In this document: in pieces, positions 37,114 to 45,528 of the stretch
How positions within the stretch are numbered: the first letter of the stretch is position 1
How the letters are laid out: the number at the start of each line of letters is the position of its first letter
NCBI RefSeq assembly: GCF_026913015.1
Contig: NZ_JAPTYD010000002.1
Coordinates: 62,001-126,000 of the forward strand
Direction of reading: 5' to 3'
Length of the DNA: 64,000 nt
Origin: Paracoccus benzoatiresistens
Lineage (GTDB): Bacteria; Pseudomonadota; Alphaproteobacteria; Rhodobacterales; Rhodobacteraceae
The notes under the pieces: generated by a model
What the model saw: only the letters and a program-made list of their open reading frames with translations
Database searches by the model: none
What the model was told of the DNA's origin: nothing
Program-made: the position numbers and the translations under genes

Positions 37114-37805
37114 TGCGCCCCATGGTTTCCAGGGCCGTCATCGTTTCCCATGGCCAGCCCGGCGATCCGGGCCCGCAACAGCAGGCGATCGAGGCTCTGG
37201 CCGCCCGTGTCGCCGCCGAAGGCCCCGGCTGCCCTGTCGCGGGCGCGACGCTGGCCATGCCGGGCGCGCTGGCCGCAGTGGCGGATGACGACAGCCTGAT
37301 CTATCCGATGTTCATGGCCGAGGGCTGGTTCACCCGCACCGAACTGCCCCGGCGGCTGGCCGGGGCCGGTGCGGGCAAGGCAAGGGTGCTGCGCCCCTTC
37401 GGCACCGATCCTGCCCTGCCCGGCCTGATCGTCGCCCAGGCCCATGCCGCGGCGGCGGCGGAAGGCTGGGCCCCGCAGGACAGCACGCTGCTGCTGAGCG
37501 CGCATGGATCGCAGCGGTCGCAGGCCTCCTTCACGATCACCACGGCCCTTGCCGAAAGTATCGCCCCGCATTTCGCCCGTGTCGTCACCGGCTTTGTCGA
37601 ACAGGAACCCTTCATCACTGACGCCGCGCAGGGGCTGACCCGCGCGGTCAGCCTGCCCTTCTTCGCGCTGCGGGCCGAGCATGTCCTGGACGACCTGCCC
37701 GAGGCCCTGGATCAGGCAGGCTTCACCGGACCGCGCCTCGACCCGATCGGCCTTGCGCCCGAGGTGCCGGCGCTGATCGCCGCCAGCATCCGCGCGGCGC
37801 TATAG
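37113..37805 (+). CDS. CbiX-like sirohydrochlorin chelatase family protein
   Basis: A 230-aa protein with two CbiX-type halves. The first has AVIVSHGQPGDPGPQQQAIE and YPMFMAEGWFTRTELPRRL; the second has STLLLSAHGSQRSQASF and RVVTGFVEQEPFITDAAQGL. SHG and AHGS are the typical metal-binding chelatase motifs. Class II chelatases insert Co, Ni or Fe into tetrapyrroles; the present protein could supply sirohaem or cobalamin synthesis, or be a divergent member. It is coupled to the DUF4202 gene (one-base overlap) and its end overlaps the convergent GNAT gene by six bases. Confidence 0.78.
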   Translation: MRPMVSRAVIVSHGQPGDPGPQQQAIEALAARVAAEGPGCPVAGATLAMPGALAAVADDDSLIYPMFMAEGWFTRTELPRRLAGAGAGKARVLRPFGTDPALPGLIVAQAHAAAAAEGWAPQDSTLLLSAHGSQRSQASFTITTALAESIAPHFARVVTGFVEQEPFITDAAQGLTRAVSLPFFALRAEHVLDDLPEALDQAGFTGPRLDPIGLAPEVPALIAASIRAAL

Positions 37806-38513
37806 GTCCTTGGCATAATAGGCGTAGCCCGCGACCTCGACGAAGCCCAGCCGGTCATAGGTTGCCCGCGCGCCGGCATTGGCGCGGCTGACCGCCAGGC
37901 CGATCCGCGTGGCGCCCTGTTCCGCCGCCCAGACCGCGACCTGCCGCATCATCCAGCCGGCCAGGCCGCGGCGGCGGAACTGCGGCAGGACCTCGACGGC
38001 ATGGACCATGGCCACGTCGCCACACAACGCGGCGAAGCCCGCCCCCGCCGCGCGGTCATCGATGCGCCCCAGGATCGCGGTCCTGGGGCCCGTCACCCGC
38101 TCCATCACCGCCTGCCGGGCCGGAGTGATGTTGCCTGCAGCCCAAAGATCGCGCTGTATCGCGAGCGGCGGCCAGATCGCGAAGGTGGTCAAGGGCGGGA
38201 TGTCCCGGTCCGCCAGCGCGGAAACCGGCGCCGCCATGATCGCGGTGGGAGTGTCGTGCCGGTAACCGGCTGCAAGCAGCGCCTGGACCAGGGCGGTATC
38301 GCCGTCCGGCGCGCGAAACATCGGCTGCTGGCCCCAGCCCCGGTGAATCGCCTCGGCTGCCGCGATGTCGGCCACGGTCCAGATCCCGACCGGGCGGGCC
38401 GAACTGACCCGCCCGCCTGCGCCAAGCCCCCGGCCCACGCGAAAACCACCGGCATCGGCGTATTCGGCGGCAGGCCAGGTTTCCTCGAAGGCGCGGGCCA
38501 GGGCGGCATCCAT
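37800..38513 (-). CDS. GNAT family N-acetyltransferase
   Basis: A 237-aa acetyltransferase. The C-terminal GNAT core is clear: MVHAVEVLPQFRRRGLAGWM is the acetyl-CoA pyrophosphate loop (RRRGLAG) and LAVSRANAGARATYDRLGFV is motif B. The N-terminal half (about 1-110) is a less conserved second GNAT-like region. The substrate is unknown. It overlaps the stop of the CinA-like gene by one base (TAATG), so it is translated as a second gene of that unit. Confidence 0.86.
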   Translation of the reverse strand: MDAALARAFEETWPAAEYADAGGFRVGRGLGAGGRVSSARPVGIWTVADIAAAEAIHRGWGQQPMFRAPDGDTALVQALLAAGYRHDTPTAIMAAPVSALADRDIPPLTTFAIWPPLAIQRDLWAAGNITPARQAVMERVTGPRTAILGRIDDRAAGAGFAALCGDVAMVHAVEVLPQFRRRGLAGWMMRQVAVWAAEQGATRIGLAVSRANAGARATYDRLGFVEVAGYAYYAKDL

Positions 38514-39253
38514 TACAGCGACAGCCGTTCTTTCAGCACCGCCATCGCCTCGGACACGCGGGCGGCATCAAGGCCGCGCACCACAAGGTTCGTGCCCCAG
38601 CCGGTCGGGTCCTGGAAGGGATAGGACCCCAGCGACAGGTCGGGATATTCGCCCGCCACGGCCTTCAACCCCTCGGCCACGTCGCTTTCGCCGCGCCGCA
38701 CCTCGACGCTTTCGGACCGGACGGGGCGGCCGCCCGGCAGATGCGGGATCAGCCAGTCGACCATGCCGCGGAAGACCTCGGGGACGCCCGCCATCACATG
38801 GGTGTTGCCGATGGAAAAGCCGGGGGCGCCCGATACCGCATTGTGGATCAGCGTCGCGCCCACCGGGACGCGGGCCATGCGCAGGCGGTTCTCGGTCAGC
38901 TCGGTTCCCATGCGGTCGCAGCGGGCCTGCAGGATGGCGCGCGCCTCGGGATGGATCTCGACCGTGGTGCCATGGGCATCGGCCACGGCATCGGCGGTGA
39001 TGTCGTCATGCGTGGGCCCGATGCCACCGCTGGTGAACAAGAGGTCGTAGGCGCCGCCCAGGCTGCGGTCCAGGGCGCGGATCGCAGCCACGATCTGGCC
39101 GTGGTCGTCCGACACGACGCGCATCTCGCGCAGGTCGAAGCCGGTTGCGGACAGGACCTGCGCCAGGTGATGCGCGTTGCCCTCGCGGGTGCGGCCGGAC
39201 AGGATCTCGTCCCCGATCACCAGGATCGCTGCCGTCGGATTGTCGGATTGCAT
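38513..39253 (-). CDS. Molybdopterin-binding / CinA N-terminal domain protein
   Basis: A 246-aa protein of the MoCF_biosynth (MogA/CinA N-terminal) fold. AAILVIGDEILSGRTREGNA, YDLLFTSGGIGPTHDDITAD and PGFSIGNTHVMAGVPEVFRG are the family motifs. It lacks the C-terminal deamidase domain of full CinA, like many short alphaproteobacterial homologues. It may bind a nucleotide or pterin; the often-used name competence/damage-inducible protein A does not imply that function. It is divergent from map by 106 bases and is followed by the GNAT gene. Confidence 0.9.
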   Translation of the reverse strand: MQSDNPTAAILVIGDEILSGRTREGNAHHLAQVLSATGFDLREMRVVSDDHGQIVAAIRALDRSLGGAYDLLFTSGGIGPTHDDITADAVADAHGTTVEIHPEARAILQARCDRMGTELTENRLRMARVPVGATLIHNAVSGAPGFSIGNTHVMAGVPEVFRGMVDWLIPHLPGGRPVRSESVEVRRGESDVAEGLKAVAGEYPDLSLGSYPFQDPTGWGTNLVVRGLDAARVSEAMAVLKERLSL

Positions 39254-39359
39254 TGCCCTGCCCCCTGAAACCTTTGCGTTCCCGGTTCTATGCCCACGCG
39301 CGGGGCTGGAACAAGGGGGCGTCCGGGGCTATCTATGCAGCCAGACGAAAGGATCACCG

Positions 39360-40157
39360 ATGGACCAGAGCCACATCACCAAGGAAGGCATCCGCATCCA
39401 TGTGCGCGAGGATTTCGCGGGCATGCACAAGGCGGGGGCCGTGGCAGCCCAGATCCTGGATGAGGTGGGGCCCCTTGTGCAGCCGGGCGTCACCACCGGC
39501 GCGCTGGATGATTTCATCACCCGGCGCGTGACGGAGCTGGGCGTCACTTCGGCGACCATCGGCTATCGCGGCTATGAACATGCCAGCTGCATCAGCGTGA
39601 ACCATGTCGTCTGCCACGGCATTCCGGGCGACAAGGTGCTGGCCAATGGCGACATCCTGAACATCGACGTGACCGTGATCGTCGATGGCTGGTATGGCGA
39701 TTCCAGCCGCATGTATGTGGCGGGCAAGGCATCCATCAAGGCGCGGCGGCTGATCCAGGTGACGCATGACGCGCTGATGAAGGGGATCGATGCCGTGCGC
39801 CCCGGCGCGACCTTCGGCGATATCGGCGCGGCGATCCAGACCTATGCCGAGGGCCACGGCATGTCGGTGGTGCGCGATTTCTGCGGCCACGGGCTTGGCC
39901 GGGTCTTCCATGCGCCGCCCAACGTTCTGCATTACGGCCGTGCCGGCAAGGGCCCGATGCTGGAGGAAGGCATGTTCTTCACCATCGAGCCGATGATCAA
40001 CCTGGGCCGCCCCGAGACCAAGGTGCTGGCCGACGACTGGACCGCTGTGACCCGCGACAAGTCGCTGTCGGCGCAGTTCGAGCATTCCATCGGCGTCACG
40101 GCGAACGGCTGCGAGATCTTCACGGGATCGGACAAGTTCTTCCCGGACCTCGGCTGA
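39360..40157 (+). CDS. map: Type I methionine aminopeptidase
   Basis: A 265-aa metalloprotease that removes N-terminal Met from new proteins. The metal ligands can be seen: ILNIDVTVIVDGWYGDSSRM (two Asp), FCGHGLGRVFHAPPNVLHY (His), EEGMFFTIEPMINL (Glu) and SAQFEHSIGVTANG (Glu), together with the substrate His in GYEHASCISVNHVVCHGIPG. There is no N-terminal zinc-finger extension. The ATG at 39360 is the family start; the longer frame upstream is intergenic. A 9-bp hairpin follows the stop. Confidence 0.96.
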   Translation: MDQSHITKEGIRIHVREDFAGMHKAGAVAAQILDEVGPLVQPGVTTGALDDFITRRVTELGVTSATIGYRGYEHASCISVNHVVCHGIPGDKVLANGDILNIDVTVIVDGWYGDSSRMYVAGKASIKARRLIQVTHDALMKGIDAVRPGATFGDIGAAIQTYAEGHGMSVVRDFCGHGLGRVFHAPPNVLHYGRAGKGPMLEEGMFFTIEPMINLGRPETKVLADDWTAVTRDKSLSAQFEHSIGVTANGCEIFTGSDKFFPDLG

Positions 40158-40164
40158 TCCGGCT

Positions 40165-40186
40165 GGCAAGGGCCATCGCCCTTGCC
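40165..40186. terminator. Hairpin between map and the RND operon
   Basis: GGCAAGGGC and GCCCTTGCC (9-bp perfect stem, CATC loop) lie eight bases past the map stop. The two flanking operons converge here. There is no T-tract, so the strength as a terminator is uncertain. Confidence 0.5.
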
Positions 40187-40219
40187 GCGTGATGCGCTGT
40201 CGGTCAGCACCGCCGGGCC

Positions 40220-43200
40220 TCAAGGCCGGGCAATGTCCGCCCGGGCGACGGTTTCGGATTCAGGCCCGTCTGACACCGGCGGCCTGACCCGCATCACGGC
40301 GCAGTAAAGCGCGGGCACGAAGACCAGCGTGATCAGCGTGCCGGCGATGATGCCGCCCATCATCGCGAAAGCCATCGGCCCCCAGAACACCTGCCGCGCG
40401 ATCGGGATCAGCGCCAGGGATGCCGCGGCCGCCGTCAGCAGGATCGGCCTGGCGCGGCTGTCCGAGGCCTCGAACACGGCCTGCCACTGGCTGCGGCCCT
40501 TGTGAAGCAGTTCCTGGATCTCGTGCACCAGGATGACCGAGTTACGAATCAGGATGCCGATCAGCGCGAGAATTCCCAGGATCGCGACAAAGCCCATCGG
40601 CACGCCGAAGGGCACCAGCACCGCGACCACGCCGATCAGCCCCAGGGGCGCGGCGGCAAAGACGATCAGCGACAGGCGGAAGCTTTGCATCTGCGCCATG
40701 ACCAGCAGCGCCATGATCAGCAGCATGACCGGCACCACGGCCGCGATCGGCTCCTGGCTGTCGGCCGAGGTTTCGACCGTGCCCCCCACGGTGATGGCGA
40801 CCTCCGGGGGCAGGCCCTTCTGGAACTCGGCCAAGGCAGGGGCCAGGGCATTGACCAGCGTGGCGGGCTGATCCCTGGTCGCGATGGCGGCCTTGACGGT
40901 GACGGTGGGCAAGCCGTTGCGCTGCGCGATCAGCGGCTGTTCGGTCGCATAGTCCAGCGAAACGATGGAGGCCAGCGGCGTGCCCTCACCGCTGGCCAGC
41001 GTCAACTGCAGGTTGCGAATTGATTCCAGGGAACTGCGGTCGTCCGCCTCGCCGCGCCCGACAACGTTGATCAGGAAGATGTCGTCGCGCAACTGCGTCA
41101 CCGTCACGCCGGAAAACAGCGCCGACAGGGTATCCGCGACCTCTTGCGTGGTCACCCCCAGGCGGCGCGCCTGGTCCTGGTCGATTTCCAGCCGGACCAC
41201 ACGCGCAGGCTCGTTCCAGTCCATCGAGATGTCGCGCAGTCTCGGCTCGCGCGCCAGCACGGCCGCCAGGTTGCGCGCGGCATCGCGGGCCGCGTCGGCG
41301 TCGGGGGCGCTGACGCGGTATTGCACGGGCTTGCCGACCGGCGGGCCGATTTCCAGGTTCTTGACATAGATGTCGACGCCCGGGAATTCGCGGGCCGCCG
41401 TCTCCATGATCTGTGCCTTCAGCCGGTCGCGCGCGGCCAGATCGGGCGTCTGGATGACGATCTGGCCCATGTAAGGGCCGGGCGTCGGCACATCCATGGC
41501 CAGCACGAAACGCGGCGCGCCGCTGCCGACATAGGATGTCCAGAACAGCACGTCGTCGTTGCCGGCCAGGATCCGTTCCAGCCGGTCCATGTCCGCCCGC
41601 GTCCTGGCAACGGATGTGTTCTGCCGTTCGATGATATCGACCAGCACCTCGGTCCGGTCCGATGTCGGGAAGAACTGCTGCTCGACGAAGCGCATTCCCC
41701 AGACGGACAGGGCAAACAGCGCCAGCGTGACCGCGATCACGATCCACTTGAAGCGCATCGACCAGAGCAGCAGCCCGTGAAAGCGGCGCCGCAGCCAGCC
41801 GGGCTTGTGTTCGTGATGCGCGGCATAGGTGCGCAGGAAGGTGACGCCCAGAAGCGGCGCGAACAGCACGGCGACGATCCACGAGATGACCAGCGACACC
41901 GCGATCACCACGAACAGCGAGAAGGTGAATTCGCCCGCAGCCGAACTGTTCAGCCCGATGGGAATGAAGCCCGCCACCGTCACCAAGGTGCCGGTCAGCA
42001 TCGGGAAGGCGATCGAGGTCCAGGCATAGCTGGCGGCAGCATCCAGCGATTCGCCGATTTCCAGGCGCGAGATCATCGTTTCGATGGCGATCATCGCGTC
42101 GTCCACCAGCAGCCCAAGCGCGATGATCAGCGCGCCCAGCGAGATGCGCTGCAAGGTGATGCCGTAAAGGTCCAGGATCACGAAGGTGATCGCCAGCACC
42201 AGGGGGATGGTCAGCGTCACCACAAAGCCCGCCCGGAAACCCAGGCTGATGAAGCTGACGACCAGCACGATGATGACGGCCTCGGCCAGGGCGCGGACGA
42301 AATGGCCAACGGCATGGTCCACCACATGCGGCTGGTCGGCGACCTTGGCCATCTCGATGCCGACGGGCAGGCCAGCCTGGACCTGTTCCATCAGCGCGTC
42401 CAGTTCCTTGCCGAATTCCAGGATGTTCTCGCCCTCGCGCATCCCGATCTGCAGGCCGATGGCGGGCTTGCCGTTGTAGCGGAACAGCGATTGCGGCGGG
42501 TCCTCGTAGCTGCGGGTGACGGTGGCGACATCGCCCAGGTTGAAGAACCGCTCGCCCACGCGCAGGTTGACGGCGGCGATGGATTCGGCGTCGTCGAACT
42601 GCCCGCCCACGCGCACCAGAACCTGTTCCGGCCCGGCCTGGATGACCCCCGATGGCGAGATGGCGTTCTGCTGGGCCAGGGTCGCGATCACCTGCTGCTG
42701 GTTCAGCCCAAGCGCCGCCAGCCGCGCGGCCGAGAATTCCAGATAAACCTGTTCCTTCTGCTCGCCCAGAAGCTCGGTCCTGCCCGCCGCCTCGAGGCCC
42801 GCCACCTGCTTGCGGATGCGTTCCACCCGGTCGCGCAATTCGCGCGGGCTGAATCCGTCAGCGGTGAAGGCATAGATATTGCCGAACACGTCCCCGAAAT
42901 CGTCGTTGAACTGGAAGCCCGCGAATTCCTGCGGAAACTCCGGTCGGATGTCCGACATCATCTCGCGAACGCGCTTCCAGATTTCGGGCACGCTGGGACC
43001 GCGGATCGTGGGCAGCAGTTCCAGATAGACGACCGCCTGGCCCGGCATGGTGACCGAGCGGGTGAAATCAAGCTCGTCCAGTTCCTCGAGCTTCGTCTCG
43101 ATCCGGGTGGTGACCTGGTTCAGCGTTTCCTCAACGGTCGCGCCGGGCAGCGATGCGCTGATCACCATGGTCTTGATGGTGAAGTTCGGGTCCTCCTCGC

Positions 43201-43309
43201 GGCCTAGGTTGTTGTAGCTGAGCGTTCCCGCCACCAGCGAGATGATCAGCAGGAACCACACGAAGCTGCGGTGCTTCAGCGCCCAGTCCGACAGGTTGAA
43301 ACGTTTCAT
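40220..43309 (-). CDS. RND efflux transporter permease
   Basis: A 1029-aa resistance-nodulation-division pump with 12 membrane helices and two large periplasmic loops, the full AcrB-type length. The N-terminus (LSDWALKHRSFVWFLLIISL) and the helix-4 proton-relay pair LGLLVDDAMIAIETMISRLE are clear. The start of the second half carries FKWIVIAVTLALFALSVWG, and PFGVPMGFVAILGILALIGI with NSVILVHEI marks helices 10-11. It is the third gene of an operon with two adaptor genes, overlapping the second by four bases. No outer-membrane TolC-like gene is present. Substrate is unknown; such tandem-adaptor pumps include triclosan exporter TriABC. Confidence 0.95.
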   Translation of the reverse strand: MKRFNLSDWALKHRSFVWFLLIISLVAGTLSYNNLGREEDPNFTIKTMVISASLPGATVEETLNQVTTRIETKLEELDELDFTRSVTMPGQAVVYLELLPTIRGPSVPEIWKRVREMMSDIRPEFPQEFAGFQFNDDFGDVFGNIYAFTADGFSPRELRDRVERIRKQVAGLEAAGRTELLGEQKEQVYLEFSAARLAALGLNQQQVIATLAQQNAISPSGVIQAGPEQVLVRVGGQFDDAESIAAVNLRVGERFFNLGDVATVTRSYEDPPQSLFRYNGKPAIGLQIGMREGENILEFGKELDALMEQVQAGLPVGIEMAKVADQPHVVDHAVGHFVRALAEAVIIVLVVSFISLGFRAGFVVTLTIPLVLAITFVILDLYGITLQRISLGALIIALGLLVDDAMIAIETMISRLEIGESLDAAASYAWTSIAFPMLTGTLVTVAGFIPIGLNSSAAGEFTFSLFVVIAVSLVISWIVAVLFAPLLGVTFLRTYAAHHEHKPGWLRRRFHGLLLWSMRFKWIVIAVTLALFALSVWGMRFVEQQFFPTSDRTEVLVDIIERQNTSVARTRADMDRLERILAGNDDVLFWTSYVGSGAPRFVLAMDVPTPGPYMGQIVIQTPDLAARDRLKAQIMETAAREFPGVDIYVKNLEIGPPVGKPVQYRVSAPDADAARDAARNLAAVLAREPRLRDISMDWNEPARVVRLEIDQDQARRLGVTTQEVADTLSALFSGVTVTQLRDDIFLINVVGRGEADDRSSLESIRNLQLTLASGEGTPLASIVSLDYATEQPLIAQRNGLPTVTVKAAIATRDQPATLVNALAPALAEFQKGLPPEVAITVGGTVETSADSQEPIAAVVPVMLLIMALLVMAQMQSFRLSLIVFAAAPLGLIGVVAVLVPFGVPMGFVAILGILALIGILIRNSVILVHEIQELLHKGRSQWQAVFEASDSRARPILLTAAAASLALIPIARQVFWGPMAFAMMGGIIAGTLITLVFVPALYCAVMRVRPPVSDGPESETVARADIARP

Positions 43310-44403
43310 GGCTGGACCCTTGGCCCCACGGGCTGGCCGTCGGCCAGCGAATTGACGCCGCGGATCACCACCTCGTCCCCCGGCTCCAGCCCCTCGCGGA
43401 TCAGCACGCGGCCCTGGAAATCGGCGGTCGGCGTGATTCGCACGGCCTGGACATGCGCGGTCTCACCCTCGCGCAGGACACGCCAGGCATGGGGCGCGCC
43501 GTCGCGCTGGAAGATCGCGGCGCTGGAGAGCGTCAGCGCGGGTTCGCTGGCCGTGCCCAGCCGGGCGCGGATCAGCGCGCCGAGGCGAAAGGGGGAATCG
43601 GGTGGCAGAGTCAGATACAGCCGCCGCGTCCGGGTCGCCGCATCGGCGATCGGGTCGATCCGGTCCAGAACGGCGCGGACCTGCCGGTCGGGATCGGTGC
43701 GTTGCCAGACCGTGAAGACCACGTCATCGGGCAGGCCGGCCAGGACTGATTCGGGCAGGTCGATCACGGCCTCGCGCTGATCCTCGGTCGAGAGCTGCAA
43801 GACCGGCGTTCCCGCGCCAAGCACGCTGCCGGGGGCTTCGTAAACGGCGCTGACCACCCCTGAAAACGGCGCGATCATGCGCGCAAAGCCCTGGGCATCC
43901 TGAGCCTGCACCAGCGCCGAGCGCGCCTGTTCCGCCCCGGCCTCGGCCGCGGCGGCGGCGCGCTGCGCTTCTTCCAGCTGCGCGTCGGTCGCGACATTGC
44001 GCGCGGCCAGGGCCTCGGTCCGCTCCAGCGTCAGGCGGGCGGTGTCGCGCTGAACCTCGGCCGCGGCCAGGGCCGCTTCGGCGGCGCGGGTGGTCGCCGC
44101 CAGATCCTCGGCCGCCAGATTGGCCAGCACGTCGCCCTGCCTGACCCGGTCGCCCAGATCGACATTGCGCGAGGTCATCCGCCCCAGGGTCTGGAAGGCC
44201 ATCGTCACCTGCGTGCGCGAGGCGACAACGCCAGGGATCCAGCGCGCATCCTCGCCCCGGTCCTCGACGATCTCGGACACGACGGGGCGGATGGGGACGG
44301 CATCTTCGGCATGGGAACTGAAGTCCAGCCAGGCGGGCAGATCAAGGGCGCGGGCGGGTGCTGCAACGGCCAGGGCAGCCAGCAGCGCAAGCACCGGCTT
44401 CAT
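43306..44403 (-). CDS. RND efflux periplasmic adaptor subunit (second)
   Basis: A 365-aa membrane fusion protein with a Sec signal peptide (MKPVLALLAALAVAAPARA). The lipoyl-like part is TSRNVDLGDRVRQGDVLANL, the alpha-hairpin is an Ala/Glu-rich coiled coil (about 110-175), and the return strand is ARMIAPFSGVVSAVYEAPGS. It bridges the RND pump to an outer-membrane channel. The gene overlaps the upstream adaptor (ATGA) and the downstream pump gene, each by four bases. Confidence 0.92.
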   Translation of the reverse strand: MKPVLALLAALAVAAPARALDLPAWLDFSSHAEDAVPIRPVVSEIVEDRGEDARWIPGVVASRTQVTMAFQTLGRMTSRNVDLGDRVRQGDVLANLAAEDLAATTRAAEAALAAAEVQRDTARLTLERTEALAARNVATDAQLEEAQRAAAAAEAGAEQARSALVQAQDAQGFARMIAPFSGVVSAVYEAPGSVLGAGTPVLQLSTEDQREAVIDLPESVLAGLPDDVVFTVWQRTDPDRQVRAVLDRIDPIADAATRTRRLYLTLPPDSPFRLGALIRARLGTASEPALTLSSAAIFQRDGAPHAWRVLREGETAHVQAVRITPTADFQGRVLIREGLEPGDEVVIRGVNSLADGQPVGPRVQP

Positions 44404-45464
44404 CGCAGCACCTCGGCCATCTGCACCTGCCGGCCCGGATAAAGAAGCTGGGACCCCGCCCCGACCACGATATCGCCGGCGCTGATGCCGTCCGACAGAT
44501 AGACCACGTCATTGGCGAAATAGTCGATGGTCACCGGCACCAGGCTGACCCGGTTGTCGTCCCCGACGCGCCAGACGGCGGGCTGGTCCCCTTCGCGCAT
44601 CAGGGCCGTCCAGGGCACGACGATGCCCCCATCGGCGGCAATGTCCACATGGCCGCGCACGGCCGCGCCCAGCAGCCCGGTATCCCCGTCGACATCGTGG
44701 ATGCTGACACGCATGGTCACGGTCCCCGTGCCGGGATCGACCAGGGGCGATATCTCCGTCACCGTGCCGCGCATCTCGGGCCGGTCGATGTCGATAGTAT
44801 CCAGCCGCACCGAGGCACCCAGGGCGCCGTCCAGCCCCGGATGATCGGGGGCATTGAACTCGGCCTCGAGCCCGTCCAGCGTGGCGATTGTCAGAACCAC
44901 CTGGGCCGCGCCGACGATCTGGCCGGGCGCCATGTCGCGGGCAGTCACGACGGCATCGGTGGGGGCGCGCAGAACCGTGTCCTGGACGGCGCGCCGGGCC
45001 TGCTCCAGCGTGCTTTCGGCGCTCTTGGCGCTGCCCTGAGCTTCCGACAGGGCCTGCAGGGCCTCGTCGCGGGCCGCGCGGGTACCGACGCCGCGCGCCA
45101 GCAGCCCTTCGGCCCGGTCGCTGGCCTGGCGGGCCTGGGCCAGGGCGGCACGAGCGGCGGCAAGGCCTGCCTCGGCCACGCGCAGGGCCTGGTCCTGCTG
45201 AACCGAATCCAGCCGCGCCAGTTCCTGCCCCTGCTTCACGCGATCGCCTTCGTCCACCAGGACGCCCGTCACGCGCCCGGCCTGCCGGAAGCTCATCTCG
45301 ACGCTGTCGGTGGCGGTGATGCTGCCCGAAAGCTGCAGGTCAAGCTGGATCGCCTTTTCCTGGGCCGCGACCAGTTCTACACGCAACGGCTCGCCCTGCG
45401 CGAGTGCAGGGGATGCGAACGCATCAACAGCAGCAATGACCCAGGCAAACCAAAGCGCGCGCAT
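44400..45464 (-). CDS. RND efflux periplasmic adaptor subunit (first)
   Basis: A 354-aa adaptor with a signal peptide cleaved after PALAQ-type sequence near residue 22. VTGVLVDEGDRVKQGQELAR and VLRAPTDAVVTARDMAPGQI are the paired lipoyl half-motifs around a long Ala/Glu/Arg coiled coil (about 90-150). It differs clearly from the second adaptor, so the two are probably both needed, as for TriA and TriB of Pseudomonas. A 22-bp inverted repeat ends 16 bases before the start codon and probably controls the whole operon. Confidence 0.92.
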   Translation of the reverse strand: MRALWFAWVIAAVDAFASPALAQGEPLRVELVAAQEKAIQLDLQLSGSITATDSVEMSFRQAGRVTGVLVDEGDRVKQGQELARLDSVQQDQALRVAEAGLAAARAALAQARQASDRAEGLLARGVGTRAARDEALQALSEAQGSAKSAESTLEQARRAVQDTVLRAPTDAVVTARDMAPGQIVGAAQVVLTIATLDGLEAEFNAPDHPGLDGALGASVRLDTIDIDRPEMRGTVTEISPLVDPGTGTVTMRVSIHDVDGDTGLLGAAVRGHVDIAADGGIVVPWTALMREGDQPAVWRVGDDNRVSLVPVTIDYFANDVVYLSDGISAGDIVVGAGSQLLYPGRQVQMAEVLR

Positions 45465-45479
45465 GAATACGTCCCATCA

Positions 45480-45501
45480 TATGTCGCATTTGTGCGACAT
45501 A
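45480..45501. promoter_or_regulatory. Operator-like inverted repeat upstream of the RND operon
   Basis: TATGTCGCA-TTTG-TGCGACATA is a perfect 9-bp inverted repeat with a four-base centre. Its 22-bp size and position just before the first adaptor gene fit a TetR-type repressor site, the usual control of RND pumps. No tetR gene is in the window. Confidence 0.65.
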
Positions 45502-45528
45502 ATCCGGTTTTCGGGAAGCCCCCTACCT

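Noticed and set aside
41144..43207. A 687-codon open frame on the plus strand
   Set aside because: Antisense of the RND permease; no recognisable domain and shadow-type composition.
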